Source of the DNA: Sinotaia quadrata
Lineage: Eukaryota > Mollusca > Gastropoda > Architaenioglossa > Viviparidae
Assembly: GCA_028829895.1 (NCBI GenBank)
Contig: CM054182.1
Coordinates: 14,342,001-14,406,000 of the forward strand
Direction: 5' to 3'
Length of the DNA: 64,000 nt
The position numbers and the translations under genes were made by a program. The notes under the pieces were generated by a model. It did no database searches. It had not been told where the DNA came from and worked only from the letters and a program-made list of their open reading frames with translations. How positions within the stretch are numbered: the first letter of the stretch is position 1; every line of letters begins with the position of its first letter. This document shows, in pieces, positions 12,060-22,880 of the stretch.

Positions 12060-12592
12060 TCCATGTGACGTGCATTTCAAAGACTGGAAATATTATTGAT
12101 TAGTGATTGCAAGTAGCTACGTCATTTTCAATGTATGCTTTGAACTAAGGTTTAAATTATATGTCCGTGGATATATTTAAACAATTTTTCAATGACTTAC
12201 TGCATATTAAAGGAATATGGGCGACAGATTATCGGGTGATTACTGTTTATTAGTTCCCATAAATGACAAGTATTTCCGTTTTAGTGTGAAATAGAACAAA
12301 AGCTGACATCATACTCTTTCCTTGTTTGTGTGAGGCACTGGTCACGCCCAGTTCACACAATGATTTTAGGCGTTACATCGGGGTTTTACTTTGATTTAGG
12401 AATAAAACCCGCCACCCTCCCACTCACTCATTTCTCAGACAGGCGAAAGGGAGATATTTGTGTTTTGAACATGAGAGGTTGATTGCCGTATTCTGAACTT
12501 GAGTTTGTGGATTTTCTATGTGCACTAAAACTGAACAATGATTAAGTCTAATTGTTTTTGGTTGTTAACTTGACGTGTCTGATTATAACACG
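12060..12592. other. Unique spacer
   Basis: Non-repetitive and of mixed composition; no coding or RNA-gene signal recognised. Confidence 0.4.
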
Positions 12593-12665
12593 CGAGATGT
12601 TAACGAACGTCCCATCAAATAAACAGACAAAATTTGTATTTGACGGGACGTTCGATAACATCTCG
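12593..12665. repeat. Near-perfect hairpin, 29-bp arms with a 15-base loop
   Basis: The arms 12593..12621 and 12637..12665 pair at 27 of 29 positions (CGAGATGTTAACGAACGTCC against its complement). The size fits a miRNA precursor, or the remnant of a small fold-back element. A partial third copy, CGATAACATCT, follows at about 12668. Confidence 0.75.
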
Positions 12666-13170
12666 TGCGATAACATCTTGAGTAAGGGGCGATCATCCAT
12701 GTTTTTCACTCAAAATTATATCGATTTACGGTCACAGGAACGATAGGTTAGTGTCCTACATTCTGAGCTACCAACCGTCGCGAATTCCACTTCTTCTTTC
12801 ACTTGAATGAGACTTGCAGTCGATGTAACCACTTTTGTTGGCAAGTAGAAGGATATCCAAGTAATCCAATCACAGACTCAGTGATGATGAACTGATGAAA
12901 TATCCTTTCAAACTGCTCCTGAGGTTCTTAGAATGCAGTGAAAAGTTAAAATCAAAGTCACAAAGTCACGTTTTCTTTACACAATGCCTTCGTTGTGAAT
13001 TGTGACTACCTTAAGATAAGTACGGCTTTGGATGATTTGACAGCATTTAAAAATGAATGGGGCGAGTTAGGATGGAACAACCTACATTCGCACTACTTTT
13101 CACACTTTGTCGCAGACGCATGAATATGACATGTCACCCTCGAGCACCGTGCAAAAAACCAACTGATCTA
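12666..13170. other. Unique spacer
   Basis: No repeat array or gene recognised. Confidence 0.4.
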
Positions 13171-13730
13171 GTGCTTACAATACTTATTCACAAACATGCA
13201 TATACTATATAACCAACACAACCTATTACTTACTATAACCAACACAACCTATTACTTACTATAACCAACACAACCTATTACTTACTATAACCAACACAAC
13301 CTAGTACTTACTATAACCAATACAGCCCAGCACTTACTATATTTATTCACAACCCAGCACTCACTATAACCAATACAACCCAGCACTCACTATAACCAAT
13401 ACAACCCAGCACTCACTATAACCAATACAACCCAGCACTCACTATAACCAATACAACCCAGCACTCACTATAACCAAAACAACCCAGCACTCACTATAAC
13501 CAATACAGCCCAGCACTTACTATAACCAATACAGCCCAGCACTTACTATAACCAATACAGCCCAGCACTTACTATATTTATTCACAACCCAGCACTTACT
13601 ATAACCAATACAACCCAGCACTTACTATAACCAATACAGCCCAGCACTTACTATAACCAATACAACCCAGCACTTACTATAACCAATACAGCCCAGCACT
13701 TACTATACTTATTCACAATCCAGCAATCGA
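13170..13730. repeat. Minisatellite, 26 bp x about 20, with a periodic variant
   Basis: Copies of CACTATAACCAATACAACCC followed by AGCACT. A variant with TATTTATTCACAACCCAGC appears near 13180, 13340, 13575 and 13705, suggesting a higher-order unit. Confidence 0.93.
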
Positions 13731-13834
13731 AATGGTTTTTCGAACTCCAACGCTCGGTGCACACGTCGTAATTCCTGTCGTCACTGTATACATTTACCTA
13801 TTCATTTTATTTATTTACCATCCAACATCAATTT

Positions 13835-14335
13835 GTGCATTTTCTATCCAACAGTCAAAGTGTACATTTACAATCTAGTAGTCTGTGTGCATATTTATAA
13901 ACCAGCAGTAAATGCGCAGTTTCGTGCAATCCAGAAGTAAGTGTTCATATTGACAGTCCAGAAGTATGTACTTTTACAATCTAGAAGTAAGTGTTTACAT
14001 TTACAACCTAGAAGTTAATATGTACATTTACAATCCAGAAGTCAATATGTACTTTTACAATCCAGAAGTCAATATGTACATTTACAATCCAGAAGTCAAT
14101 ATGTACATTTACAATCCAGAAGTCAATATGTACATTTACAATCCAGAAGTCAGTGTGTACATTACAATCCAGAAGTCAATATGTACATTTACAATCCAGA
14201 AGTTAGTGCGTACATTTACAATCTAGAAGTAAGTGTGTACATTTACAATCTAGAAGTAAGTGTCCACAGTTACAATCCAGCAGCGGTACACATATTTATA
14301 CCCATTCAGTCATTGTATACATTTACCATCCAAAG
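13835..14335. repeat. Minisatellite, 27 bp x about 14 plus degenerate edges
   Basis: Copies of TGTACATTTACAATCCAGAA followed by GTCAATA. Open by periodicity. Confidence 0.92.
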
Positions 14336-14339
14336 TCTT

Positions 14340-14525
14340 TGACTTTTAACTGACATATCAGTACTGATGGACTGACGGCTTTACCATTGCATTGATAATT
14401 TATTTCAGTTGGATTTCTAGGTCACAACTGTTAGGCTGCTAGGTCATAACTGTCAGTTTGTTGACTCAAACTTGAAACGTACTTTTCTATGGACTTGCTG
14501 TCTATTGAAGGCTTTGTTCTTACCT
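14340..14525. other. Short unique spacer
   Basis: No feature beyond two AGGTCA(C/T)AACTGT copies near 14420-14455. Confidence 0.4.
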
Positions 14526-14960
14526 CTCTGTGTCATTTTGTTTGTCTGTTTAGTTGTAATTACATTTTGTTTGTCTGTTTTATTGTAAGTACATTTTGTT
14601 TGTTTAGTGGTAATTACATTTTGTTTGTCTGTTTAGTTGTAATTACATTTTGTTTGTCTGTTTTATTGTAAGTACATTTTGTTTGTTTAGTGGTAATTAC
14701 ATTTTGTTTGTCTGTTTTATTGTAAGTACATTTTGTAAGTTTAGTTGTAATTACATTTGTTTGTTTAGTTGTAATTACATTTTGTTTGTCTGTTTTATTG
14801 TAAGTACATTTTGTTTGTTTAGTTGTAATTACATTTTGTTTGTCTGTTTAGTTGTAATTACATTTTGCTTCTCTGTCTAGTTATATTGGCATTTTATTTA
14901 TTTAGTTATATTTACATTTTGTTTGTTAACTTATAATTACATAGTTTATGTCCCATCTAG
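14525..14960. repeat. Minisatellite, about 27-31 bp x 14
   Basis: Copies of TAATTACATTTTGTTTGTCT followed by GTTTA/TTGT, with shorter variants. Confidence 0.9.
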
Positions 14961-15082
14961 TTGCAATTACATTTTCTGTGTCCAATTATATTTAGACTGC
15001 GTCCAGAATGTGAGTCTCATTTTGTATTTGCTTCCTGTGAGTAACGTGTTCACTTGTAACTTTCCAGTGTTGTTGGTTTTTT

Positions 15083-15270
15083 ATGTACTCTTTGTTTAAC
15101 CTTCTGGGTGGATTTTTTCTCTCTTCTCTCATATACTTGTACTTTTTCCGCATTTTCTTTTCACGCACTTTCTTCTTGTTTAACCTTCTGGGTGTTTTTT
15201 TTCTCTCTCATGTACTATGTCTTGTACTTTTCCCGCATTTTCTTTTCACACACTCTCTTCTTGGTTTATG
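15083..15270. repeat. Two-copy tandem repeat, about 82 bp
   Basis: GTTTAACCTTCTGGGTG... through TTCCCGCATTTTCTTTTCAC-like ends occurs twice in direct order. Confidence 0.8.
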
Positions 15271-15299
15271 ATTGCTATGTGTGCAAGATTTATTTGATT

Positions 15300-15915
15300 T
15301 AGTTTCGTCTCGATGTGCACTATACTTTTAAAAAAATTGATTTGTACATGTTCATGATTATACTGTGTGTTTTTATTTGATTTAGTTACATCTGTACGCA
15401 TATTATATCTTGTTAGGTTTTATGACTGCCTTATGATTCATGTATGCTTGATATCGCAATACACGCATGTTGTCCTATTAATGTGAATACTTAATCACAT
15501 CATTAGCCGTTCCCTGGCTCAAAGTGGTGGTTTTACAGCCTAATATTTGGGGTGGGACGATAAATCGAGACCAGTGTGATACAGGCCGTACACTAAAGAT
15601 TCCTCGGTAGTTAAACAGAAGAGTGATACGTCGTTCGAAGCAGTTACTGTGTCTTAACCCACTCAAACCTTCCCTCTCCTTTCCAACCACCCTCGCACTC
15701 TATCCTTCCCTTCCAGAATGTCCGCCTGCCCGTAGAGTTGTGTCTGTCTGCGAAATCAAGCAAAGCTGGAAGCGGACATGAAAGGTCAACCAAAGATACG
15801 TAGAGCGAATACAATTGCTTTATGAAATTAATTTATTCATTATATTTTTTCTTATTTATTCTTTTCATATATCTAGACTAGAGTGAAATCAGCAAACCTG
15901 TCAACCAACAATGGT
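15300..15915. other. Spacer with a unique balanced core (15480..15790)
   Basis: The core carries CTTAATCACATC, CATCATTAGC and GATAAATCG, homeodomain/GATA-like words. No gene recognised. Confidence 0.35.
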
Positions 15916-15919
15916 TTTC

Positions 15920-16165
15920 TTGACTTGTAACTAAAGGCTGCTTGTTTAAACACGTGACTAAAGACTGCTTGATTAAACACGTGACTAAAGACTGCTTGTT
16001 TAAGCACGTGACTAAAGACTGCTAGTTTAAACATATGACTAAATACTGCTTGTTCATACACGTGACTAATGACTGATTGTTTAAACACGTGACCAAAGAC
16101 TGATTATTTAAACACGTGAATAAAAGTGTTTTATTGAAACTGCTTTATGACTGATGACTCCTCTA
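15920..16165. repeat. Minisatellite, 27 bp x 8, carrying E-boxes
   Basis: Copies of CACGTGACTAAAGACTGCTT followed by GTTTAAA. About six copies keep a perfect CACGTG. This is subfamily 1 of the 27-bp lineage that continues in the next array. Confidence 0.92.
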
Positions 16166-16179
16166 TTAAGCACATGATT

Positions 16180-16560
16180 GAAATGTTTGATTAAATACGT
16201 GACTGAAGACTGTTTTATTAAATATATGACTGAAGACTATTTTACAAAATATATGACTGAAGACGGCTTTATTAAATATACGACTGAAGACGGCTTTATT
16301 AAATATACGACTGAAGACGGCTTTATTAAATATATGACTGAAGACGGCTTTATTAAATATACGACTGAAGACGGCTTTATTAAATATACGACTGAAGACG
16401 GCTTTATTAAATATATGACTGAAGACGGCTTTATTAAATATACGACTGAAGACGGCTTTATTAAATATACGACTGAAGACGGCTTTATTATATACGTATG
16501 ACTAAAGACCGTTTTATGAAACACGAGATTGAAGACTGTTTTATCCAACATGTCACTGAA
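16180..16560. repeat. Minisatellite, 27 bp x about 13 (subfamily 2)
   Basis: Copies of TATATGACTGAAGACGGCTT followed by TATTAAA. Same length and layout as the E-box array to the left (GACT.AAGAC.GCTT.TT.AA). Open on both strands because 27 is nine codons. Confidence 0.93.
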
Positions 16561-17155
16561 TGCGTTTTTATCAAAATATCATAAGACTTTAAAAAAATAA
16601 AATTAAATATGCGACTGAACTTAATTCAATACGTCATTAACAACTCTGGTTGTAATAAAAACGCCATAATAAAGAGACGTGTTATAAATTTGTCTCTTGA
16701 TGTAATGACGAGCATAACCTGCTACTTGGAGACTGTCACAGGTGGCGCGAACAATTTTCTGTCATCTGGAATGGCGTCTGCAGTGAAATATGGCACATGA
16801 AGTACTTCCTGAACGGTAAGGCACAGATGATTGTAAATTAGTTTCACGAACTTCTGGCTTGGAAAAGCACACTTCAGCCAGTGCTCTCCCCTTCTCACAT
16901 CTCCAACAGCACAACGGTACTACGTCAACACCCGACACCCAGGCTGGACATAAATGCCAACGTAGCCGCGATTTAAAGCGCCAAAGACGGAGGTAAACTT
17001 CTACAGACGCTGACAGGAGGGCTGATAGATGACACGAAAAGAGACTATCATTTTCCAGTGACGTCCCCTTACCCACTGTTAGTCTTCGTTATGGATGACT
17101 AGGAAGTGTCTTCGAGTTATTTGCATTAGACATATATGTACAAATGCCGTCGAAA
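16561..17155. other. Unique GC-richer segment (from about 16720), candidate regulatory element
   Basis: Non-repetitive. A 104-codon minus frame (16762..17076) has no recognisable family. Confidence 0.35.
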
Positions 17156-17159
17156 TATC

Positions 17160-17415
17160 TTCAAATTATGCATTGTACATTAAGTATTTATGTAACCAGG
17201 AAATATGCATTTTACATTATGTAAGGGTACGCACAAAATATACATTGTACATTATATATATGTAGGGGGAATATGCATTGTACATTATATATATGTAACC
17301 AGGAAACATGCATTGTACATTATATATATGTAAAGAGGGAATATGCATTATACATTATGTATGGGTACCCACAAAATATGCATTGTATATTGATGTATAT
17401 GTAACTAGGAAAATA
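17160..17415. repeat. Minisatellite, about 35-50 bp units
   Basis: Copies of ATATGCATTGTACATTATAT followed by ATATGTAACCAGGAA or a GTAGGGG variant. Confidence 0.85.
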
Positions 17416-17423
17416 TGTTGAAG

Positions 17424-17427
17424 GTGA

Positions 17428-17506
<79 letters not shown>
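17424..17506. repeat. (GT)n microsatellite
   Basis: GTGAGTGA followed by an almost pure GT run of about 75 bases. Confidence 0.97.
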
Positions 17507-17508
<2 letters not shown>

Positions 17509-17654
17509 CTAGAAAATGTTTTTGAAGTTAGTTGTTCCGTGCAGAGTATATGCATATAAATACGTCGTAAGTAAAACTTAAAACATAAGTATGTTTTACT
17601 TGGAATGTCAGAAATTCGATATATCCCAGACCTTTCCGATACTGGATTTATTGT

Positions 17655-17762
17655 GCTTGGACTTGGGTTGGACTTGCACTGGACTTGGATTGGGATTGGA
17701 CTTGGATTGAATTAGATTTGGATTGGATTGGTTTGAATTAGATTTGGATTGGATTGGTTTGA
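17655..17762. repeat. (GGATT/GGACTT)n short repeat
   Basis: Irregular GGACTTGG, GGATTGG and TTGAATTAGATTTGG copies. Confidence 0.8.
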
Positions 17763-17899
17763 CCTCTACTATTTTAGTTGTGACGTCTTGTTACGCGTGG
17801 GTGTAGGAGGAGGGAAAGACGAGAGAATTAAAGTGTTGGTTAATTTCTCCCTTGCCTCCTTACAGGAAACTAACTCCATGTCTCAGTCACACATTCATT

Positions 17900-18240
17900 C
17901 CAGGATTATTATGATGCATGATATACTTACATTATTATGCTACATGGTATAACTATTTCATAATACTATTATACTACATTATGTGATTACGTTATAACAT
18001 TTCTCAGAACTATTATGCTACAAGATATAAATACATGATACCATCTACACAAGACTATTATGCTGCATGGTGTAATTATGTTATACCATTTTATAAGACT
18101 TCTACACTTACATGATATAATTACATGACACTATTTTCACAAGACTATTGTGCTACATGGCATAATTACGTTATACCATTTCATAAGTCTGTTATGCTAC
18201 ATTGTACAATTACAATAATATATCATTTCCCAAGATTATT
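17900..18240. repeat. Minisatellite, about 44-60 bp, degenerate
   Basis: Copies of ACTATTATGCTACATGGTAT followed by AATTACGTTATACCATTTCA. Confidence 0.85.
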
Positions 18241-18700
18241 ACTACTCTGTCGTGTTTCTTTGCTGTCATAACTCTCATATTAATTCCTTGTTGTCATATC
18301 ATTGTGCTCTGATTCTTGCTGTCATTACTCTGTCATATTTCCTTGTCATATCATTGTGCTCTAGATTTTTGCTGTCATTACTCTGTCATATTTCCTTGTC
18401 ATATCATTGTGCTCTAGATTCTTGCTGTCATTACTCTGTCATATTTCCTTGTCATATCATTGTGCTCTAGATTCTTGCTGTCATTACTCTGTCATATTTC
18501 CTTGTTGTCATATCATTGTGCTCTAGATTTTTGCTGTCATTACTCTGTCATATTTCCTTGTTGTCATATCGTTGTGCATTAGATTCTTGCTGTCATTATT
18601 CTGTCATATTTCCTTGCTGTCACTTCTGTCATATTATATTGTTGTCATTACATTGTGTCATGCTGTCTCTCATTGCTCTGTACTTATTAATTTCATTGTA
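18240..18700. repeat. Minisatellite, 53-56 bp x 8
   Basis: Copies of TCATTACTCTGTCATATTTC followed by CTTGTCATATCATTGTGCTC. Confidence 0.92.
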
Positions 18701-18995
18701 TTACGCTTTCCTGCTGTCATTTAAGTGTGCTCTATACTGTTGTATGATGGGAATTTTCAAACATAGTTTAAAATAAATTTTCAATTTTGAAATGATGTAT
18801 TACTTGCATTTTGTATAGTTCAGAATGTTATGATAAAGTTTATTTGCAAAGTGAAAATCGGAGATATGCAGAAAGATAAAGATAAATTGCTTTGATTGAA
18901 CATGTGTGAACTGAGCGTTCAGCACCGAGTAGGAGTGGGTTTATGGCTACAGTTCTGTGAACTGCATTTAATATAGTTATCTTCCCTTTGATTAA
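18701..18995. other. AT-rich spacer
   Basis: Nothing recognised. Confidence 0.4.
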
Positions 18996-18997
18996 AA

Positions 18998-19130
18998 CTG
19001 TAAAGCCACGGTTTCCCTAACAGTATCATCTTGTGTCATGAAAGTGCACGTTTCCCTAACAGTGTCATCTTGTGTCATGAAAGAACACGTTTCCCTAATA
19101 GTGTCATCTTGTGTCATAAAAGAACACGAT
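18998..19130. repeat. Tandem repeat, 39 bp x 3.4
   Basis: Copies of GTTTCCCTAACAGTGTCATC followed by TTGTGTCATGAAAG. Confidence 0.88.
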
Positions 19131-19600
19131 TGGCGGCCATCATTATCCTGTGGTTACTTTTCCGAAAAGGGCGGGAGGGGGGGCTCATTTAACTCTGTCT
19201 AAAGATGTCAAATTATCCTGGTCGCTGTCTCCCGCCTTTCCAGAGGAATGAACAATTAATGATCACATTTGTTAATGAATTTCTTGGAAGCAGAAGTTTC
19301 CGTGCTAATTAACTTCTTGTCGCAACATCATTTTCCGCTGCATGCTTTCTTCGCCTCGCCGGCGTCTTGGAGCAAAGGCAATGCCAGCCAGAGGCAAAAG
19401 ACATCAGCTGATTGGAAGATAGATGTTGAAGTCGGAATAGTGCCGTGCCCGTGGGTCATTAGGGGATGCTTCACGCAATGCTGCCTTTGATCTCTTTTTA
19501 TCCATGTGTTGGTTGGTGCGTGTGATCGATAGCTGACCATCATTCCCTAACGCCCGATTGACAACCGAGATATTCACGAACAAAAATTTGATATAAGTGA
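19131..19600. other. Unique segment rich in homeodomain and TCF-like sites, candidate enhancer
   Basis: Non-repetitive, with ACAATTAATGATCA (about 19250), GCTAATTAAC (19303..19312) and CCTTTGATCTC (19483..19493), which match homeodomain and TCF/LEF core words. No coding family is recognised in the small frames on either strand. Confidence 0.4.
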
Positions 19601-19639
19601 CAATATGTACAGAAATACGAGATGTAGCTATTTTTCACT

Positions 19640-20075
19640 CGGAGTTTCTCGTATGCCTCTACCAGGTCACTGCTTTCTTGTTGTATGCCTCTACCAGGTC
19701 ACTGCTTTCTTGTTGTATGCCTCTACCAGGTCACTGCTTTCTTGTTGTATGCCTCTACCAGGTCACTGCTTTCTTGTTGTATGCCTCTACCAGGTCACTG
19801 CTTTCTTGTTGTATACCTCTACCAGGTCACTGCTTTCTTGTTGTATGCCTCTACCAGGACACTGCTTTTTTGTTGTATACCTCTACCAAGACACTCCTTT
19901 CTTGTTGTATGCCTCTACCAGGACACTCCTTTCTTGTTGTATACCTCTACCAGGACACTGCTTTCTTGTTGTATACCACTACCACGACATTTCTTTCTTG
20001 TTGTATGCCTCTACCACGACATTGCTTTTTGTTGTATGCCTCTACCACGACATTGCTTTTTGTTGTATGCATCAA
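19640..20075. repeat. Minisatellite, 32 bp x 13-14
   Basis: Copies of TATGCCTCTACCAGGTCACT followed by GCTTTCTTGTTG. Open in all three plus frames by repetition (133-171 codons), so not coding. Confidence 0.95.
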
Positions 20076-20079
20076 CCGG

Positions 20080-20450
20080 GCTTTGACTGAAAGAACAAAA
20101 TATCGCAACTAAGATCATGTTCGGTGCGTGGCGATTTTCTTTCTTTCTCTTGATGTTCGCTGATTTCGTGCTCTGAACCCTCACCTAATTACTGACTTCT
20201 CTAGGACTTGACAGATCTGTTTCTATAGCTACATGTATATATCATGAAGGCTATTTAGCTCTTATGTCAAACTGTAATTGATTCTTTTAAATGTTATGTA
20301 TCTACGAAACATGTTTAAATTTCATGCCACATTAGTGTGTTTTAATTGTGACGTTATCAGTCTTGCTGTACTGATCTGGCTTTCTAGATGACTGAAATTT
20401 ATAATCTCGTCGTAGTGCATGTAAGAGTGGTGGTGAAAACGATGATGGTG
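20080..20450. other. Unique spacer
   Basis: No feature recognised. Confidence 0.4.
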
Positions 20451-20454
20451 GTTA

Positions 20455-20945
20455 TTTATTTGCCCTAATCCTACAAAGAACTCCAAGCATTTCCAATTAT
20501 GTCCACCAGAGTTACAGAGTTAGGGAGTGGGTTGGACCAGAGTCAGTATTACAGAGTTAGGGAGTGGGTTGGACCAGAGTCAGTATTACAGAGTTAGGGA
20601 GTGGGTTGGGCCAGAGTCAGTATTACAGAGTTAGGGAGTGGGTTGGGCCAGAGTCAGTATTACAGAGTTAGGGAGTGGGTTGGGCCAGAGTCAGTATTAC
20701 AGAGTTAGGGAGTGGGTTGGGCCAGAGTCAGTATTACAGAGTTAGGGAGTGGGTTGGACCAGAGTCAGTATTACAGATTTAGGGAGTGGGTTGGACCAGA
20801 GTCAGTATTACAGAGTTAGGGAGTGGGTTGGACCAGAGTCAGTATTATAGAGTTAGAGAGTGGGTTGGATTAAGACTGGGTTTGGCCCCATGACCTTTTT
20901 GCGTGCACGGATAGCGCTTTAACCACCCAACCGCCCTAAAGGTAA
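20455..20945 (-). mobile_element. tRNA-derived SINE-like element with an expanded internal minisatellite
   Basis: Read on the minus strand from about 20940, GGGTGGTTAAAGCGCTATCC resembles a tRNA D-arm/A-box region. About 30 bases on, ATGGGGCCAAACCC resembles a decayed B-box. The body then enters the 37-bp array, and the other end is unique sequence (AGGATTAGGGCAAATAAAT). Element limits and class are inferred; no target duplication was found. Confidence 0.5.
20512..20872. repeat. Minisatellite, 37 bp x 9-10, inside the SINE-like element
   Basis: Near-identical copies of GGGTTGGACCAGAGTCAGTA followed by TTACAGAGTTAGGGAGT. The copy nearest the SINE head is the most diverged. Confidence 0.95.
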
Positions 20946-20949
20946 AACA

Positions 20950-21381
20950 AATAAATTACTCTAACTGAATTGCAGCAGATGACTTCACTCAAATACTTCT
21001 TTTGTTTGCGTCACAAAAACATTTTTTTTTGGTAAGTTGTCTAAGACTTTTCAACTGATTTAGGATAATTTTGCACTGCTATATTTGAAAATGACATCAG
21101 TTTCTTTTAATCAGGTCAGGTTTTTGATCTAATTCGATTTTAAAAAATCCGATCTTATAGCTAAATCGATTAAATTTTTTGTAACATTATTAGGCAATTT
21201 TTGTTAATATTTCTGGTTAAAATAGGTTTTTAAACTAAAAAAATAATTTAAATGTAAAAAATTCGTTCTAACACAATTCATTTATTAAATATTACAAACG
21301 TTGATTAGTGTACATTGAATAGTAGACATTGATAACGGTAAGTACATATAAATTCAATATTAGGTCATCATTGTTCTAAAT
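20950..21381. other. AT-rich spacer
   Basis: Very AT-rich (TTTAAAAAATCCGATC-like words). Nothing recognised; it may be the 3' end of the element next to it. Confidence 0.35.
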
Positions 21382-21905
21382 TCAGGGCATGAACTTCCGT
21401 CTCTTCGAACTTCTAGAATGCTCAGCAGTAGGAATGTCTTTCTTTAGAGTCCAACACTAATCAGCCATCATGACTGCATCCCAGAGTCCCTAATACATGG
21501 TTTTCATCTCTTTCATATCCTGATGAAATATCTCCCTTTGCTCGTCGCTCATTGATCCCAGATTTTCAGGAAACTGATCCATATGTGAGAATAAGTAATG
21601 CATTTTGATGCTCATGTTGCATCCAAGGTTTTTGAAAGCAGTCAACATGTTGGCAACAAGCTCTGCACAGTTCCTGGCCTTATTGTTTCCAAGAATAATC
21701 TCCAATCTTCAGGTTTATACTGTGGCACTCCAAGCTTGTGCAGAAGCTGCGCTATATCTGTACAGTACACAAGGTCCTTCTCTGTAGAGAAAAAAAAATG
21801 AGTATGGCAGAAGTAGTTCAGCAGTCATGCTCTTCCTGTGCTGATCATTGAAAACTTTCTTGTGATAGAATGCACTATTGACTTTTTCCTCAACAATTTT
21901 TATTG
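21382..21905 (-). pseudogene. Broken transposon-associated ORF with an internal deletion
   Basis: Minus-strand fragments lie in this order: FYHKKVFNDQHRKSMTAELL, EKDLVYCTDIAQLLHKLG, then a frame change into GNNKAR...NMLTAFKNLGCNMS, FSHMDQFPENLGSMSDEQ, and last WDAVMMAD-stop-CWTLK, ending at the TGA at 21382..21384. These match a high-copy metazoan family of predicted proteins that I associate with DNA transposons (from memory; the superfamily is not certain). Two frameshifts and in-frame stops show it is dead. The YKPEDWRLFL and GNNKAR parts are normally separated by a long middle region as I recall, so that region seems deleted here. The upstream end runs into the 30-bp array. Confidence 0.65.
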
Positions 21906-21910
21906 CAATT

Positions 21911-22218
21911 CACATTGCAATTCACCACCCTAGTCTACTGACTCCTGCAATTCACCACCCTAGTTTACTGACTCCTGCAATTCACCACCCTAGTCTACTG
22001 ACTCCTGCAATTCACCACTCTAGTCTACTGACTCCTGCAATGCACCACCGTAGTCTACTGACTCCTGCAATTCACCACCCTAGTCTACTGACTCCTGCAA
22101 TTCACCACCCTAGTCTACTGACTCCTGCAATTTACCACCGTAGTCTACTGACTCCTGCAATTCACCACCGTAGTCTACTGACTCCTGCAATTCACCAATC
22201 CACTGATTCCTGCAATTG
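21911..22218. repeat. Minisatellite, 30 bp x 10
   Basis: Copies of AATTCACCACCCTAGTCTAC followed by TGACTCCTGC. It abuts the broken transposon ORF and shares a GCAATT word at the junction. Confidence 0.95.
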
Positions 22219-22720
22219 AGCACCCTATTCTAAGTTGTTATAAAGAACTATTAGCCGAAAAATGTACATGGAAATCTGTCAACAATAGACTACAGCAAAT
22301 AACTGGAAGCATCCGTGCTTCTGAGTCCAAGGGAGGATACTCAAGATCATGCAGCTAATTTGTGCAAGAATTCTTATTTTCAAATATATGTGCGACAACA
22401 CAGGAAGCTAATGCCTGTAGTATAATGGCACTGTAATATAATGATACTGTGCAGTATATTGCACGATTTTGCCCTGTATGCAGCCATAACTTCTATGAAA
22501 TATACCTCTTCTTCATTATAAAAGGCAGCCCTGTCTGTTAAATAGGTAAATGCTTCTGGTAAATAATAGCTTTCCGTGTAAATTCTTCTGTTAGAGTAAC
22601 ACCTTCGTTGGATTTGCACATTCATTGTTCTGTTTATTTATTCTATTATGTCTTCAATACATTATGACGTCATTGGAGGTCGATCACATTCTCTTGTCTG
22701 TCATGTGATCTTCCAGTCAC
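22219..22720. other. Unique spacer
   Basis: No array. TGACGTCA followed by ATTGG at 22665..22676. It may hold more of the transposon, but no frame could be assigned. Confidence 0.35.
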
Positions 22721-22724
22721 GTCA

Positions 22725-22880
22725 TTTAATTTTATTAATGTTAACCACATAAATTCTGAACAGATTTGTTAATGTTAAGTAATTTAGTGTCTGAATAAAT
22801 TTATTAATGGTAAGTAATTGAGTGTCTGAACAGATTTATTAATATTTACCACATGAATGAGCAGTTTTATTAATGTAAAC
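22725..22880. repeat. Tandem repeat, about 43 bp x 3.5
   Basis: Copies of GAACAGATTTATTAATGTTA with AGTAATT.AGTGTCT. Confidence 0.8.

Noticed and set aside
13170..13730. Possible CRISPR-like array of regular repeats
   Set aside because: The repeats are contiguous without unique spacers, and the context is clearly eukaryotic.
16178..16551. 107- and 104-codon frames on opposite strands
   Set aside because: The 27-bp array is open in both directions by its period.
19597..20112. Three overlapping frames of 133-171 codons, Cys/Leu-rich, possibly a membrane repeat protein
   Set aside because: A 32-bp unit opens every frame; no start context, splice sites or domain is seen.
20870..20945. A functional tRNA gene
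   Set aside because: A D-arm-like and a decayed B-box are present, but no complete cloverleaf or acceptor stem can be drawn; a SINE head fits better.
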